Assembly: GCA_002699145.1 (NCBI GenBank)
Contig: PABK01000012.1
Span: 36,094-100,093, forward strand
Reading direction: 5' to 3'
Source: Halioglobus sp.
GTDB lineage: Bacteria > Pseudomonadota > Gammaproteobacteria > Pseudomonadales > Halieaceae
DNA length: 64,000 bases
Shown: one piece after another, positions 1-8,425 of the stretch
How positions within the stretch are numbered: the stretch's first letter is position 1
Layout: the number at the start of each line of letters is the position of its first letter
Made by a program: the position numbers and the translations under genes
Notes under the pieces: model-generated
Seen by the model: the letters and a program-made list of their open reading frames with translations, nothing else
Database searches by the model: none
What the model was told of the DNA's origin: nothing

Positions 1-831
1 CTGCACACCCTGGTCAGCGGCGACTGTACGCACCTGAAGCAGTGGATGATGAGCATGCCGCCGGCGCAGAACGGCACCGCCTATTTCAATTTCATCGCCT
101 CGCACGATGGCATCGGGCTGCGCCCGGCAGAGGGTTTGCTTTCGGACGAGGAACTGCAGGGGCTCATCGCGACGATGAGCGAATTTGGCGGCCACGTGTC
201 CTACCGCGCGCTGGAGGACGGCCAGTCACGCCCCTACGAGATCAACATCGCCCTGTTCGACGCCCTGCAGGGCACGCTCGCCGGCCCCGACCAGTGGAAC
301 CTGGAGCGCTTCCTCTGCGCGCACGCGATCATGTTCGGCCTGGAGGGAATCCCGGGTATCTACGTGCACAGTCTGCTGGGTACGCGCAATGACTACCAGC
401 GCGTGGAGAACGCCGGCCACTACCGCGCGATCAATCGCCACCAGTGGGACTTCGGGCAGTTGGTGGCGGAACTGGCAGATGAGCAGTCCCTGCACCGGCG
501 GGTGTTCGCGGGCCTGACCGGGTTGCTGGCAGTGCGGCGCAAGCAGGCCGCATTCCACCCCAACGCGACCCAGTTCACCCTGCACCTGGGAACCGGGTTG
601 TTCGGCTTCTGGCGACAGAGCATGGACCGGCGCCAGAGCATTTTTTGTATCAGCAACGTCACCGATACCGCGTTGGACCTGGACCTGGCCGACCTCAACC
701 TGATCGACTCGGAGCAGTGGCACGACCTGCTCGGCGCGGCAATCATCGAGGGGCGCGACCAGATCTTGTCGCTGTCCCCCTACCAGACCGTGTGGATTAC
801 CAACGTGGCGGATCACCCGGGGCCACGCTAG
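1..831 (+). CDS. GH13 sucrose/glucosylglycerate phosphorylase-type enzyme, 3' part
   Basis: The gene runs in from the left edge, so only the C-terminal 276 residues are visible. They include the family signature [17 protein letters not shown], whose HDGIG (visible residues 35-39) is the conserved region carrying the transition-state-stabilising Asp of GH13_18 phosphorylases. The GLRPxEG continuation resembles glucosylglycerate or YcjM-type phosphorylases more than true sucrose phosphorylases, which usually read HDGIGV. Such enzymes phosphorolyse an alpha-glucoside to glucose 1-phosphate in the cytosol. The nucleophile and acid/base residues lie outside the window. The stop codon overlaps the convergent glycosyltransferase gene by four bases. 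Family assignment is firm; substrate is an inference. Confidence 0.85.
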   Translation: MHTLVSGDCTHLKQWMMSMPPAQNGTAYFNFIASHDGIGLRPAEGLLSDEELQGLIATMSEFGGHVSYRALEDGQSRPYEINIALFDALQGTLAGPDQWNLERFLCAHAIMFGLEGIPGIYVHSLLGTRNDYQRVENAGHYRAINRHQWDFGQLVAELADEQSLHRRVFAGLTGLLAVRRKQAAFHPNATQFTLHLGTGLFGFWRQSMDRRQSIFCISNVTDTALDLDLADLNLIDSEQWHDLLGAAIIEGRDQILSLSPYQTVWITNVADHPGPR

Positions 832-2129
832 CGCCATCCCCAGTGTGCGGCGACTCGCTGGCGCAGTACCCCGGGTTGCGTGTCGCCGTCCGCGGGACCA
901 GGCCACAGCCAGGGCGTCTCCTGGGCCAGCTCGGACAGCGGCAGCATCGGCCAGCCGGCATCGCGTAGCAGGTGCAGGAATTTCAAGGTGCGAAATGCGT
1001 CGAACCACTGGTGGAAGTGGCGCGTGAAACCTGCCGGGTCGCGATGCCGGCGGCAATTCAGCAGCGCCTTTTCCATGCCGAGCGCCTGCAGCGCGGTCGC
1101 GGCGGGCGCACACAGCTCCGCGGCGAGGCCGTGGTCGGCGAGCAGTCGCCCGGGCTCGGCCCCGGCCTCTGTCACCAGTGGCTCCACGCAGTCCAGCACG
1201 GCGCGCAGCGCGGTAAAGGTCGCCGGGTGATAGAACAGCGCGGGCTGTTGTGCGCCGGGCGGCGACAGCAGGGCGGCGACCGCCGGGCCGGTGCCGAAAG
1301 GCACGCGGTCAGACAGGCGCGCATCGATACCGATGCAGTCGCCGCCGAGCCTGGCCACGGGTCCCAGCTTGGCCAGCTTGCTCAGCAGGTAGAAATCCTC
1401 CGCGCCGGCGCGCCGGGGGAAACCGCGGCAGTGCGCGTAGGCCGCCGCGCGCACCGCCAGGCAACTGCCCATGCTGTGCCACGCCCAGGGTGAGGCGGCG
1501 TACTCCAGCCCCAGCACGTAGTGATGCAGCCGCAGCTCGTACAGTGCGGTGGCCGCGGCGATGTCGGCCGCTTGCGCCGCGACATGGCGAAACGGGAAGG
1601 TCGCCGCGACGGCGTCGGCGGCTGCCGTGGACAGTTGCCCGGGGTACGTATCGGGCAGCTGTGCGTCGGCGTCGCTGCAGCAAATCCAGTCGCTGTCGAC
1701 CAGGCCTGCGTCGATCCACTGCAGGGCGAGGTCGCAGCCGCACTTGCGCGCCAGGCCAACGCCCAGGTCGGCGGGCAGCGGTCCCGCCAGTGCATCGAGG
1801 TCCAGGAGCAGAAGTGCCGCGTGCTCGCCGACGGCGAAGAGCCGCGCTGCGCCGGCCGCCGGCGCCGCGGGCAGGGCGTTGACGGCGCCGCGCAGTGCGC
1901 TGTTGTCGTCGGGACCGGAGCGGCCGTCGGGCCGGTTGAGCACCAGTACCACCAACAGCGCCTCGCCGGGGCCGCCCAGGCGGGCAAGGCGACGCAACAG
2001 CGTCGGGGATTCGCGAAACGCGGGTAGCACCAGCACGTGGCGCCAACGCGCGTTGCCGGCCTCCGCTCTCGGCAGGCCGGGCTCCGCGTGGCGCTGCAGG
2101 TAGCGCGAAATCGCCAGGGCATCGCGCAT
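828..2129 (-). CDS. GT2-like glycosyltransferase, substrate unknown
   Basis: A 433-residue protein with a GT-A style N-terminal half: [10 protein letters not shown] at about 31-40, then SDADA at 152-156 as a DxD-like nucleotide-sugar and metal motif. No membrane segments are evident. It starts with ATG 16 bases after the miaE stop, so it is probably the second gene of a miaE operon. Its 3' end overlaps the convergent GH13 gene at a CTAG shared by both stops. Adjacency to a glucosylglycerate-type phosphorylase suggests compatible-solute or storage-sugar metabolism, but sequence alone does not fix the donor or acceptor. Confidence 0.7.
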   Translation of the reverse strand: MRDALAISRYLQRHAEPGLPRAEAGNARWRHVLVLPAFRESPTLLRRLARLGGPGEALLVVLVLNRPDGRSGPDDNSALRGAVNALPAAPAAGAARLFAVGEHAALLLLDLDALAGPLPADLGVGLARKCGCDLALQWIDAGLVDSDWICCSDADAQLPDTYPGQLSTAAADAVAATFPFRHVAAQAADIAAATALYELRLHHYVLGLEYAASPWAWHSMGSCLAVRAAAYAHCRGFPRRAGAEDFYLLSKLAKLGPVARLGGDCIGIDARLSDRVPFGTGPAVAALLSPPGAQQPALFYHPATFTALRAVLDCVEPLVTEAGAEPGRLLADHGLAAELCAPAATALQALGMEKALLNCRRHRDPAGFTRHFHQWFDAFRTLKFLHLLRDAGWPMLPLSELAQETPWLWPGPADGDTQPGVLRQRVAAHWGWR

Positions 2130-2145
2130 CAGGGTACCGTGCGCC

Positions 2146-2724
2146 TCAGTGTAGTGCGGGTCGGATAGGCAATTCCGCGGCGATGGCGGCCTCGATATCG
2201 AGCAGTTCCGCGCTGCGCGCGGCCACCGTCGCCGGGTCGATGTAGCGCCTGGCGAGCTCCAGGAAGAGACTGTAGTGGCGTTCTTCCGAGCGCGCGATGG
2301 AGCGGTAGAACTGCTGTAACGGACCGGGTTCCAGCGCCTGGGCCACGAGGCCGAAACGTTCCGCGCCCCGCGCCTCGATGATACCGGCGGTGAGCAGGCG
2401 ATCGAGCAGGTACAGCTCCCGTCCGCGGCGGATGTGCTCGCGCAGGCCGAGTACGTAGGCGTCCTTGCGGTCCGCGGCGGTAACCCCGCCGCGTCGATGG
2501 ATCCATTTCACCACCTCCCGGTAGTGGGTCAGCTCCTCCACTGCCAGGTCGGCCATGGCGGCGACCAGCTCGGTTCGGTCGGGATAGTGGGAGAGCATGG
2601 AAATGGCCATGCCCGAGGCCTTTTTCTCCGCCGCCGCGTGATCCTGCAGGAACGTGTCGAAGTCAGCCAGCACCGCCTCGGTCCAGGCGGGCGGTGTGGC
2701 AAAACGCAGGGGTGAAACAGGCAT
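2146..2724 (-). CDS. miaE: tRNA-(ms2io6A37) hydroxylase MiaE
   Basis: Non-haem diiron monooxygenase that hydroxylates the isopentenyl group of ms2i6A at tRNA position 37. All expected carboxylate and histidine ligands are visible in the ferritin-like fold: E33 in AAEKKA, E64/H67 in VEELTHY, E117 in GIIEARGAERF and E147/H150 in RSEERHY. The chosen ATG gives 192 residues with about ten residues before the conserved TPPAW motif, as in Pseudomonas-type MiaE. A GTG at 2781 would add 19 residues. It is divergent from fabV and followed closely by a glycosyltransferase gene. Confidence 0.93.
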   Translation of the reverse strand: MPVSPLRFATPPAWTEAVLADFDTFLQDHAAAEKKASGMAISMLSHYPDRTELVAAMADLAVEELTHYREVVKWIHRRGGVTAADRKDAYVLGLREHIRRGRELYLLDRLLTAGIIEARGAERFGLVAQALEPGPLQQFYRSIARSEERHYSLFLELARRYIDPATVAARSAELLDIEAAIAAELPIRPALH

Positions 2725-2798
2725 GGATAACGCGGACAGTGGCGACGGCAGGGTATTGAACGCGAAGTTTTCGCTGAACACAAGAACCGGGGCGCGCC

Positions 2799-2829
2799 TT
2801 GCCGCCCCGCACCGGCCCTATGCTACACT
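2799..2829 (+). promoter_or_regulatory. Possible sigma70 promoter for fabV
   Basis: TTGCCG at 2799-2804 and TACACT at 2824-2829 are separated by 19 bases, about 95 bases upstream of the fabV start. The -10 (TGCTACACT) is good. The -35 is weak and the spacing slightly long, so this is only suggestive. Confidence 0.35.
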
Positions 2830-2925
2830 CGCAACCTCCTGCGCGCCGTTCGCGGCGGCCTGCCCGGCCCGACCGGAATGCCAGGGCGAGTACTTCTTCA
2901 TTGCAGCTTCAGGACCCGTTAATCG

Positions 2926-4119
2926 ATGATCATCAAACCACGCGTACGCGGATTTCTCTGTATTACCACCCACCCCGCGGGCTGTGACGCCAACGTGAAA
3001 AAACAGATCGACTTTGTCCGCGGCCGCGGCCCGATCGAGGGCGGGCCGCAGCGGGTCCTGGTCATCGGCGCCTCCACCGGTTACGGCCTGGCCTCGCGCA
3101 TAACCGCGGCCTTCGGCTGCGGCGCGCAGACACTGGGCATTTTTTTCGAGAAGGAGGGCACGGAGAAAAAGCCCGGCACGGCCGGCTGGTACAACTCCGC
3201 CGCGTTCCATCGCTACGCCGGGGCCGAGGGGCTGTACGCCAGGAGCATCAACGGCGATGCCTTTTCCGATGAGATCAAGCGCAAGACCATCGACACCATC
3301 CGCGAGGACATGGGCCAGGTGGACCTGGTGGTGTACAGCCTCGCGGCGCCGCGGCGGCAGCACCCGGTCACCGGCGAGGTGCACAACTCCACCCTCAAGC
3401 CCATCGGTGGCGACACCGTGCAGAAGGGGGTGAACACGGACAAGGAGGAAGTGCAGGATTTCCATATCGAGGCGGCCACCCAGGATGAGATCGACAACAC
3501 CGTGGCGGTCATGGGCGGAGAGGACTGGCAGATGTGGATCGAGGCGCTGGACGAGGCGGGGGTGCTCGCCGACGGCGCCAGGACCACCGCCTATACCTAC
3601 ATCGGCGAGAAGCTGACCTGGGATATCTACTGGCACGGCACGATCGGCGCCGCCAAGCAGGACCTCGACAAGCGCGTGGTGGATATCCGCGCGCGCCTGG
3701 CGCAGCGCGGAGGCGACGCGCGCGTGTCGGTGTTGCAGGCGGTGGTGACGCAGGCCAGCGCGGCGATCCCGGCCATGCCCATCTACCTGGCGCTGCTGAA
3801 AAAGGTCATGCGCGAGCGCGGCGAGTACGAGAAGTGCATCGAGCAGATCGACGGCCTGTTCCGCGACTCGCTGTACAGCGAGTCTCCGCGGCTGGACGAC
3901 GAGGGCCGTTTGCGCGCCGACGCGAAGGAACTCAGCCCCGAGGTGCAGGGCGCCATCGCGGCGCTGTGGCAGGACATCAATACCCAGACCTTGCGCGAGT
4001 TGTCCGACTTCGAGGGCTACAAGCGCGAGTTCCTGCAACTGTTCGGCTTCGAGGTCGAGGGGGTCGACTACGATGCCGACGTCGACCCGGTCGTCGCCAT
4101 CGACAACCTGGTGCAATGA
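2926..4119 (+). CDS. fabV: Enoyl-ACP/trans-2-enoyl-CoA reductase FabV
   Basis: A 397-residue NADH-dependent enoyl reductase for the last step of fatty-acid elongation. It belongs to the long SDR-like FabV class, which is naturally insensitive to triclosan. Seen here: the family N-terminus [10 protein letters not shown], the dinucleotide loop GASTGYG (48-54), and the Y-x8-K catalytic pair Y235/K244 in the segment [10 protein letters not shown]. The numbering matches characterised FabV proteins. The stop overlaps the start of the next gene (ATGA), so the two are probably translationally coupled. No FabI or FabK homologue is visible in the window. Confidence 0.97.
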   Translation: MIIKPRVRGFLCITTHPAGCDANVKKQIDFVRGRGPIEGGPQRVLVIGASTGYGLASRITAAFGCGAQTLGIFFEKEGTEKKPGTAGWYNSAAFHRYAGAEGLYARSINGDAFSDEIKRKTIDTIREDMGQVDLVVYSLAAPRRQHPVTGEVHNSTLKPIGGDTVQKGVNTDKEEVQDFHIEAATQDEIDNTVAVMGGEDWQMWIEALDEAGVLADGARTTAYTYIGEKLTWDIYWHGTIGAAKQDLDKRVVDIRARLAQRGGDARVSVLQAVVTQASAAIPAMPIYLALLKKVMRERGEYEKCIEQIDGLFRDSLYSESPRLDDEGRLRADAKELSPEVQGAIAALWQDINTQTLRELSDFEGYKREFLQLFGFEVEGVDYDADVDPVVAIDNLVQ

Positions 4120-4955
4120 TGTTTGAACACGGGGTAGCCTTCCGCCTCAACGACCGCGTCCGGCGCATCGTCGCGCCCAATCCCGGGGTGATGACCGGCC
4201 CGGGTACGAACACCTACCTGCTCGGCGACGAGGCGGTCGCCGTACTCGACCCGGGGCCGGCCGAGCAGTCACATATCGACGCCATCCTGGCGGCCGCGGG
4301 AGAGCGTATCCGCTGGGTGGTCTGTACCCACACCCACCCCGATCACTCGCCGGCCTGGCAGGCCATCGCCGAGGCGACCGGCGCCGAAGCCATCGGCGGC
4401 TCCCCGCCGGACGACATGTTCCAGGACGACACCTTCGCCCCGGTGCGGGAACTGCGCCACGACGATGTCCTGTCCACGGACGAGTTCACCCTGCGCGCCG
4501 TGCACACGCCAGGCCATGTCGGCAATCATTTTTGCTTCTTTCTCGAGGAAGAGGGCGTGATGTTTGCCGGGGACCACATCATGAACGGTTCCACCGTGGT
4601 GATCATCCCGCCCAGTGGCGACATGAAGGCCTACATAGAGTCGCTGCAACGCCTGCTCGACTACCCCCTGCGTGCTATCGCACCCGGGCATGGCGACCTG
4701 ATGGGCGATCCGCGGGCGGTCGTGGAGTGGCTGGTGGAGCACCGTCTGCAGCGCGAGGCGAAAGTGCTGTCCGGCCTCGTTGCGCTGGGCCGCTGTTCGC
4801 TGGATGAACTGGTGCTGAACGTCTACGACGATGTCGATTCCAGCCTGCACAAGATGGCGCGCCTGTCGCTGTCGGCCCACCTGATCAAGTTGCGCGACGA
4901 GGGCCGCGCCACCGAGCATGCCGGGGACGACACCTGGGAGTTACGGGCCGGCTGA
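4116..4955 (+). CDS. MBL-fold metallo-hydrolase, LACTB2-like
   Basis: A 279-residue protein with the metallo-beta-lactamase signature THTHPDH (residues 71-77: H72, H74, D76, H77), the distal histidine in HTPGHVGNH, the bridging Asp in FAGDHIM and a late PGHG. The C-terminal ~70 residues resemble the winged-helix tail of LACTB2-type hydrolases. ATG at 4116 overlaps the fabV stop and a second in-frame ATG follows at 4119. Members of this group act on RNA, thioesters or other esters, so the substrate is unassigned. Its 3' end overlaps the convergent phosphatase-superfamily gene by 15 bases. Confidence 0.85.
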   Translation: MMFEHGVAFRLNDRVRRIVAPNPGVMTGPGTNTYLLGDEAVAVLDPGPAEQSHIDAILAAAGERIRWVVCTHTHPDHSPAWQAIAEATGAEAIGGSPPDDMFQDDTFAPVRELRHDDVLSTDEFTLRAVHTPGHVGNHFCFFLEEEGVMFAGDHIMNGSTVVIIPPSGDMKAYIESLQRLLDYPLRAIAPGHGDLMGDPRAVVEWLVEHRLQREAKVLSGLVALGRCSLDELVLNVYDDVDSSLHKMARLSLSAHLIKLRDEGRATEHAGDDTWELRAG

Positions 4956-6494
4956 CGCCTCCGCCGGCGGCTTGTCCGGCTGGCCCTGTTCTTGCCCCGG
5001 CGCTTCCCGCGGCGCCGTTGTTCCGTTTGTATCCGCGTTTTGCAGGTAGCCGATGGCCTGCAGGCTCTTGATCTGCTGGTCCGAGAAGGTGCCCGGAGGC
5101 GCCTGCGGCGCCAGGATACTGTCCAGGTAATCCACCAGAAGACCGTCGAAATGCAGGGCCCAGTCCGGGCTCGCCAGTGGCTGCCGTTCCGCCGGGTCCG
5201 TCGCCAGGTCGAAGAAATCGCTGTCGCTGGACGCGGCGAACCACACCGCCTTGCGCGCGCCCCGGCGCACAGCCACCTGTTGTTCGCCGTAGGCGATGCC
5301 CGAGGCGTACAGGACCCGTTCTTCCCCGTCGTCCGCCGGTGCGAGCGCCTCTTCGAGGTGGCGGCCCGCCCATGCCTGCGGCGCGAAATCGAGATCCAGC
5401 CAGCGCGCCACGCTGGGCGCGATGTCGACCAGACTGACCGGCTCATCGACGACGGCGCCGTCGTGGGCGGGGTGCCAGACGAGCAGGGGTACGTGCAGTA
5501 TCTCCTCGTACATCGTGCCCCCGTGTCCGTACTCGTAGGGGTAGGACCTGGCGAAGCCCTCGCGCCGCGCCGGGGTGCGGGCCGCACCGGCGTGTTCGCT
5601 GAACTCCTCACCGTGATCGGAGAACAGGACCACGGCGGTATCGTCCAGGCCGTTCACCGCCTGCAACCGGTCGAGCAGTGTGGCGACGGCCTCGCGCTGC
5701 GCGCGTATGGCCGAGAGGTAGACCAGGAAGCGCTTGCAGATCAGGGAGTCCCGGTCGCGACAGGTACCGGACGGGTCGAATGCCGTCAGCACGGCCAGTT
5801 CCTGCTCATCCAGGCCCGCCAGGTAGGCGTCGAGGCTTTCCTCGCTGCGCGTATGCCAGTCGTGGGCCTCCATCAGGTGCAGCAGGTAGAGGCCGCCACC
5901 CTCGGCGCGGTGTTTCGCGAAGGAGCGCATCAGGTCGTCGATCATCGTCGGGGCGAGCAGGTCCTGTGCCGCGACCTGGTACCTGGCCACCTCGTCAAAG
6001 CCGCGCAGCAAGCCCAGGCTGATGACACGGTAGTTGGTCCATGTCGAGGCGGAGAAGGAGGCGGTGTGCATGCCCTGTTTCCCGGCCGCCTGCGGCAGGA
6101 ACTCCACGTCATCCGCAGCGGGCAGGGGCGGGGGGCGCACCGACATCTCGGCGACCACCCTGTCGAAACGGCCCGCGGCGTGCTCGGAGGGCCACAGTCC
6201 GGTCAGCACCGAGCCGAATGCCGGTACGGTCCAGGACGAGGCGGAACTGGCGCGTCTGAAGTCCAGCGCGCGTTCCTGCCAGGGGGACAGGGCATCGGCG
6301 GACGACTCGCCCAGGCTATAGAAAGCGTCCGCCCTGACGGTGTCGATACATACCAGCAGCAGGTTGTCGACGCTGCCGGTGGTGGCCGTGGCGACGCCGG
6401 GGTCGGCGTCGTTTTCATGCGTGCCGTCGGGCTCGCCCGTACAGGCGGACAGCAGCAGGGCAAGCAGTAGCGCGCAGCGCAACAGGTATGGCAT
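4941..6494 (-). CDS. Sulfatase-like (alkaline phosphatase superfamily) lipoprotein
   Basis: A 517-residue exported protein. The chosen ATG gives a classical lipoprotein signal, LLLSAC with C18 as lipidated Cys. The metal site begins at CIDTVRAD (D51), and LFSDHGEE supplies the second metal cluster. The usual formylglycine Cys/Ser is absent; the segment reads ASSWTVPAFGSVLTGL, placing T89 at the nucleophile position, as in phosphotransferase or phosphodiesterase branches of the superfamily. It is therefore probably a phosphoester or phosphotransfer enzyme on the periplasmic side of a membrane. It is divergent from the sulfatase gene at 6885. Confidence 0.82.
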   Translation of the reverse strand: MPYLLRCALLLALLLSACTGEPDGTHENDADPGVATATTGSVDNLLLVCIDTVRADAFYSLGESSADALSPWQERALDFRRASSASSWTVPAFGSVLTGLWPSEHAAGRFDRVVAEMSVRPPPLPAADDVEFLPQAAGKQGMHTASFSASTWTNYRVISLGLLRGFDEVARYQVAAQDLLAPTMIDDLMRSFAKHRAEGGGLYLLHLMEAHDWHTRSEESLDAYLAGLDEQELAVLTAFDPSGTCRDRDSLICKRFLVYLSAIRAQREAVATLLDRLQAVNGLDDTAVVLFSDHGEEFSEHAGAARTPARREGFARSYPYEYGHGGTMYEEILHVPLLVWHPAHDGAVVDEPVSLVDIAPSVARWLDLDFAPQAWAGRHLEEALAPADDGEERVLYASGIAYGEQQVAVRRGARKAVWFAASSDSDFFDLATDPAERQPLASPDWALHFDGLLVDYLDSILAPQAPPGTFSDQQIKSLQAIGYLQNADTNGTTAPREAPGQEQGQPDKPPAEASAGP

Positions 6495-6884
6495 GGTCAG
6501 GTCGTCCTGTAAAAATAACGCAACCGGCAACCCCCCCTGACCTTGTTATCCGTGTAGTGCGAGGAGGGCGCGGGCAGCTTACACGCTAGCATACCCGTCG
6601 CGTTAAATGTAGCCATCGCTACCGTAACGCCCGGTGCCGGTCGTCACATCGTTCCCTGGTGGGATGTGGCGCACAAAAATACAGCGGGGCGATTGACATC
6701 GTCTAGAATTAGCGAGTAACTGCTGCTGGAATAGGCGCTGCCTCCCATTCCAGGCAGGGTGAAGGACTCTGGCTTGGCAGGATGACAAGACCGCGAGCAT
6801 ATTAAGCAAACAAGTTAAGCAAACAAGGGTCGCGGCTGCACCGGTATGGACACCGCCCCAACGACTTCCGCAGGTAAAACAGAC
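6495..6884. other. 390-bp intergenic region between divergent hydrolase genes
   Basis: No convincing gene. It should hold both promoters for the divergent AlkP-superfamily genes. A TTGACA hexamer lies at 6693-6698 but has no good -10 at 16-18 bases. A tandem 13-mer repeat at 6802-6827 is the clearest structure and lies 58-83 bases before the sulfatase start. Confidence 0.6.
6802..6827 (+). repeat. Two perfect tandem copies of a 13-mer
   Basis: TTAAGCAAACAAG occurs twice back to back (6802-6814 and 6815-6827), flanked by CCGCGA and TCGCGG in inverted orientation. Position and spacing would suit a regulator site for the sulfatase gene, or the copies are a recent duplication. Confidence 0.75.
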
Positions 6885-8198
6885 ATGAACAGGATTGCAA
6901 CCGCGCTGTGCGCACACCTTGGCGTACTTGCCTCTCTATTCGCGCTCCACGCACCACTGGCCAACGCCACGCCCAGCGGCAGGAACATACTGTTCATCGC
7001 CATCGACGACATGCGTATCGAACCGCAGGCGCTGACACCCAATATCGATGCCCTGGCGAACGAATCGACGCGTTACAACGCCGCCTATGCGCCGGCGCCG
7101 TTCTGTGTGTCCTCGCGCGCGACCGTGCTCACCGGGCTCAAGCCCAGCACCCACGGGGTGGGCCTGAAATTCGAGTCATTCCTGCTCAGCCAGGCGAGTT
7201 ACAACGACCTGTTCACCGACCCGCAGATCACCACCATCCAGGAGGTGCTCGGCGCCAACGGCTATTTCACGGCCACGACCGGCAAGGTGAACCACACCCA
7301 GTTCCCGGCGAAGTGGGACCTGGCCCAGCCCTATACCCTGCCGACCTGGAACCCCGCCGATCCCGGCCCGGACGGCACCTATATCGAGCCCACCGTTTTG
7401 CCGCCGGGTGAGACCCACCCCGACCAGGAGGTGGCGGACTGGGCGGTGTCCTTCATGCAGGGTTACAACGCCAGCGCCCCGTTTTTTCTCGCCATCGGCT
7501 TCTACCAGCCCCACCTGCCCTGGCGCGTGCCGCAGTGGGCCTACGACCTGTACCCGGCGCCAGTGCCCTACATTCCCGAGCCCGGCGACTTCGATGACGA
7601 ACCCAACGCCGCGGTCCGCCTGGCAGAGAACCTGATCTGGACGGGTAACAACCCCAATAACCCCTCGCAGTACGACCTGATCGAGGACGCCGGCAAGGCC
7701 GCCGATTACACCGCGGCCTACCTGGCGGCGATTTCCCACACCGACGCCATGGTGGGCCAGGTCCTGGCCGCGCTGGCGGCCAGCCCGCACGCCACGACGA
7801 CCGATGTCATCCTCTGGTCCGACCACGGCTACCACCTGGGGGAGAAATTCCACTGGCGCAAGTTCACGTTCTGGGAGCAGTCGGTGAAGGTCCCGTTCCT
7901 CATCAAGTCGCCGGCGATCACCGCGGGCGATGTCGATGTCGAGGTCAGCCTGCTGGACCTGGCCCCCACGCTGCTGGACCTGGCGGGCCTGCCGGCGGAA
8001 CCGCAGTTCGAGGGTGTGTCGCTGGTGTCGGGACGCAGCCCGGTGGAAATCTTCTACGACAAGGGCAGGGCGACGGTCGCCAACGGGATCAAGGACATCG
8101 ATTACGATGTGGACAACCCCGGTCCCAACCACCTGGCGTCCTACGACCTGGTCAACGACCCGCTGGAACTGGTCAACCTGACGCCCCCAGGCTGTTGA
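6885..8198 (+). CDS. Exported sulfatase, iduronate-2-sulfatase-like
   Basis: A 437-residue periplasmic or secreted sulfatase. The ATG chosen gives a clean signal peptide ending near LANA. The metal site is FIAIDDMR, followed by FCVSSRATVLTG with the Cys at residue 74 expected to become formylglycine. The core is C-x-S-S-R rather than the usual C-x-P/A-S-R, which is unusual. LWSDHGYHLGEK and FYQPHLPW are typical of the iduronate-2-sulfatase branch. An ATG 39 bases upstream would place a charged stretch ahead of the signal peptide and is less likely. Substrate is not determined. Confidence 0.88.
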   Translation: MNRIATALCAHLGVLASLFALHAPLANATPSGRNILFIAIDDMRIEPQALTPNIDALANESTRYNAAYAPAPFCVSSRATVLTGLKPSTHGVGLKFESFLLSQASYNDLFTDPQITTIQEVLGANGYFTATTGKVNHTQFPAKWDLAQPYTLPTWNPADPGPDGTYIEPTVLPPGETHPDQEVADWAVSFMQGYNASAPFFLAIGFYQPHLPWRVPQWAYDLYPAPVPYIPEPGDFDDEPNAAVRLAENLIWTGNNPNNPSQYDLIEDAGKAADYTAAYLAAISHTDAMVGQVLAALAASPHATTTDVILWSDHGYHLGEKFHWRKFTFWEQSVKVPFLIKSPAITAGDVDVEVSLLDLAPTLLDLAGLPAEPQFEGVSLVSGRSPVEIFYDKGRATVANGIKDIDYDVDNPGPNHLASYDLVNDPLELVNLTPPGC

Positions 8199-8425
8199 GC
8201 CGGGCGTTGCGCCCCCCGTCGCGCACGGGGCAGCGCCGTGGCCGCTGACTGTTGCGGGCGTCGCAGCGCGCGCTGCAGCGCGTACAGCTTGACACTGAGC
8301 CGACTATTTCATTCCATGGTGGCGGGTCGTCGATGCCCCGACTATGACAACAATACCAGGGTCGGCCAGAAGCTCACGGCAACTCGTTCGAGTTCACGCC
8401 AGCTGACAGCGCCACGGGAGATAGA

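Noticed and set aside
4941..6494. Annotation as a formylglycine sulfatase
   Set aside because: No Cys or Ser lies in a C/S-x-P/A-S-R motif; the site carries Thr in SSWTVP, so sulfatase activity is not supported.
6693..6709. TTGACA and TAGAAT read as a promoter before the sulfatase
   Set aside because: The hexamers are only five bases apart, far too close for a sigma70 promoter.
8289..8317. TTGACA upstream of the 8426 gene as a promoter
   Set aside because: The sequence 17 bases downstream (TTCCAT) is a poor -10, so the promoter is unsupported.
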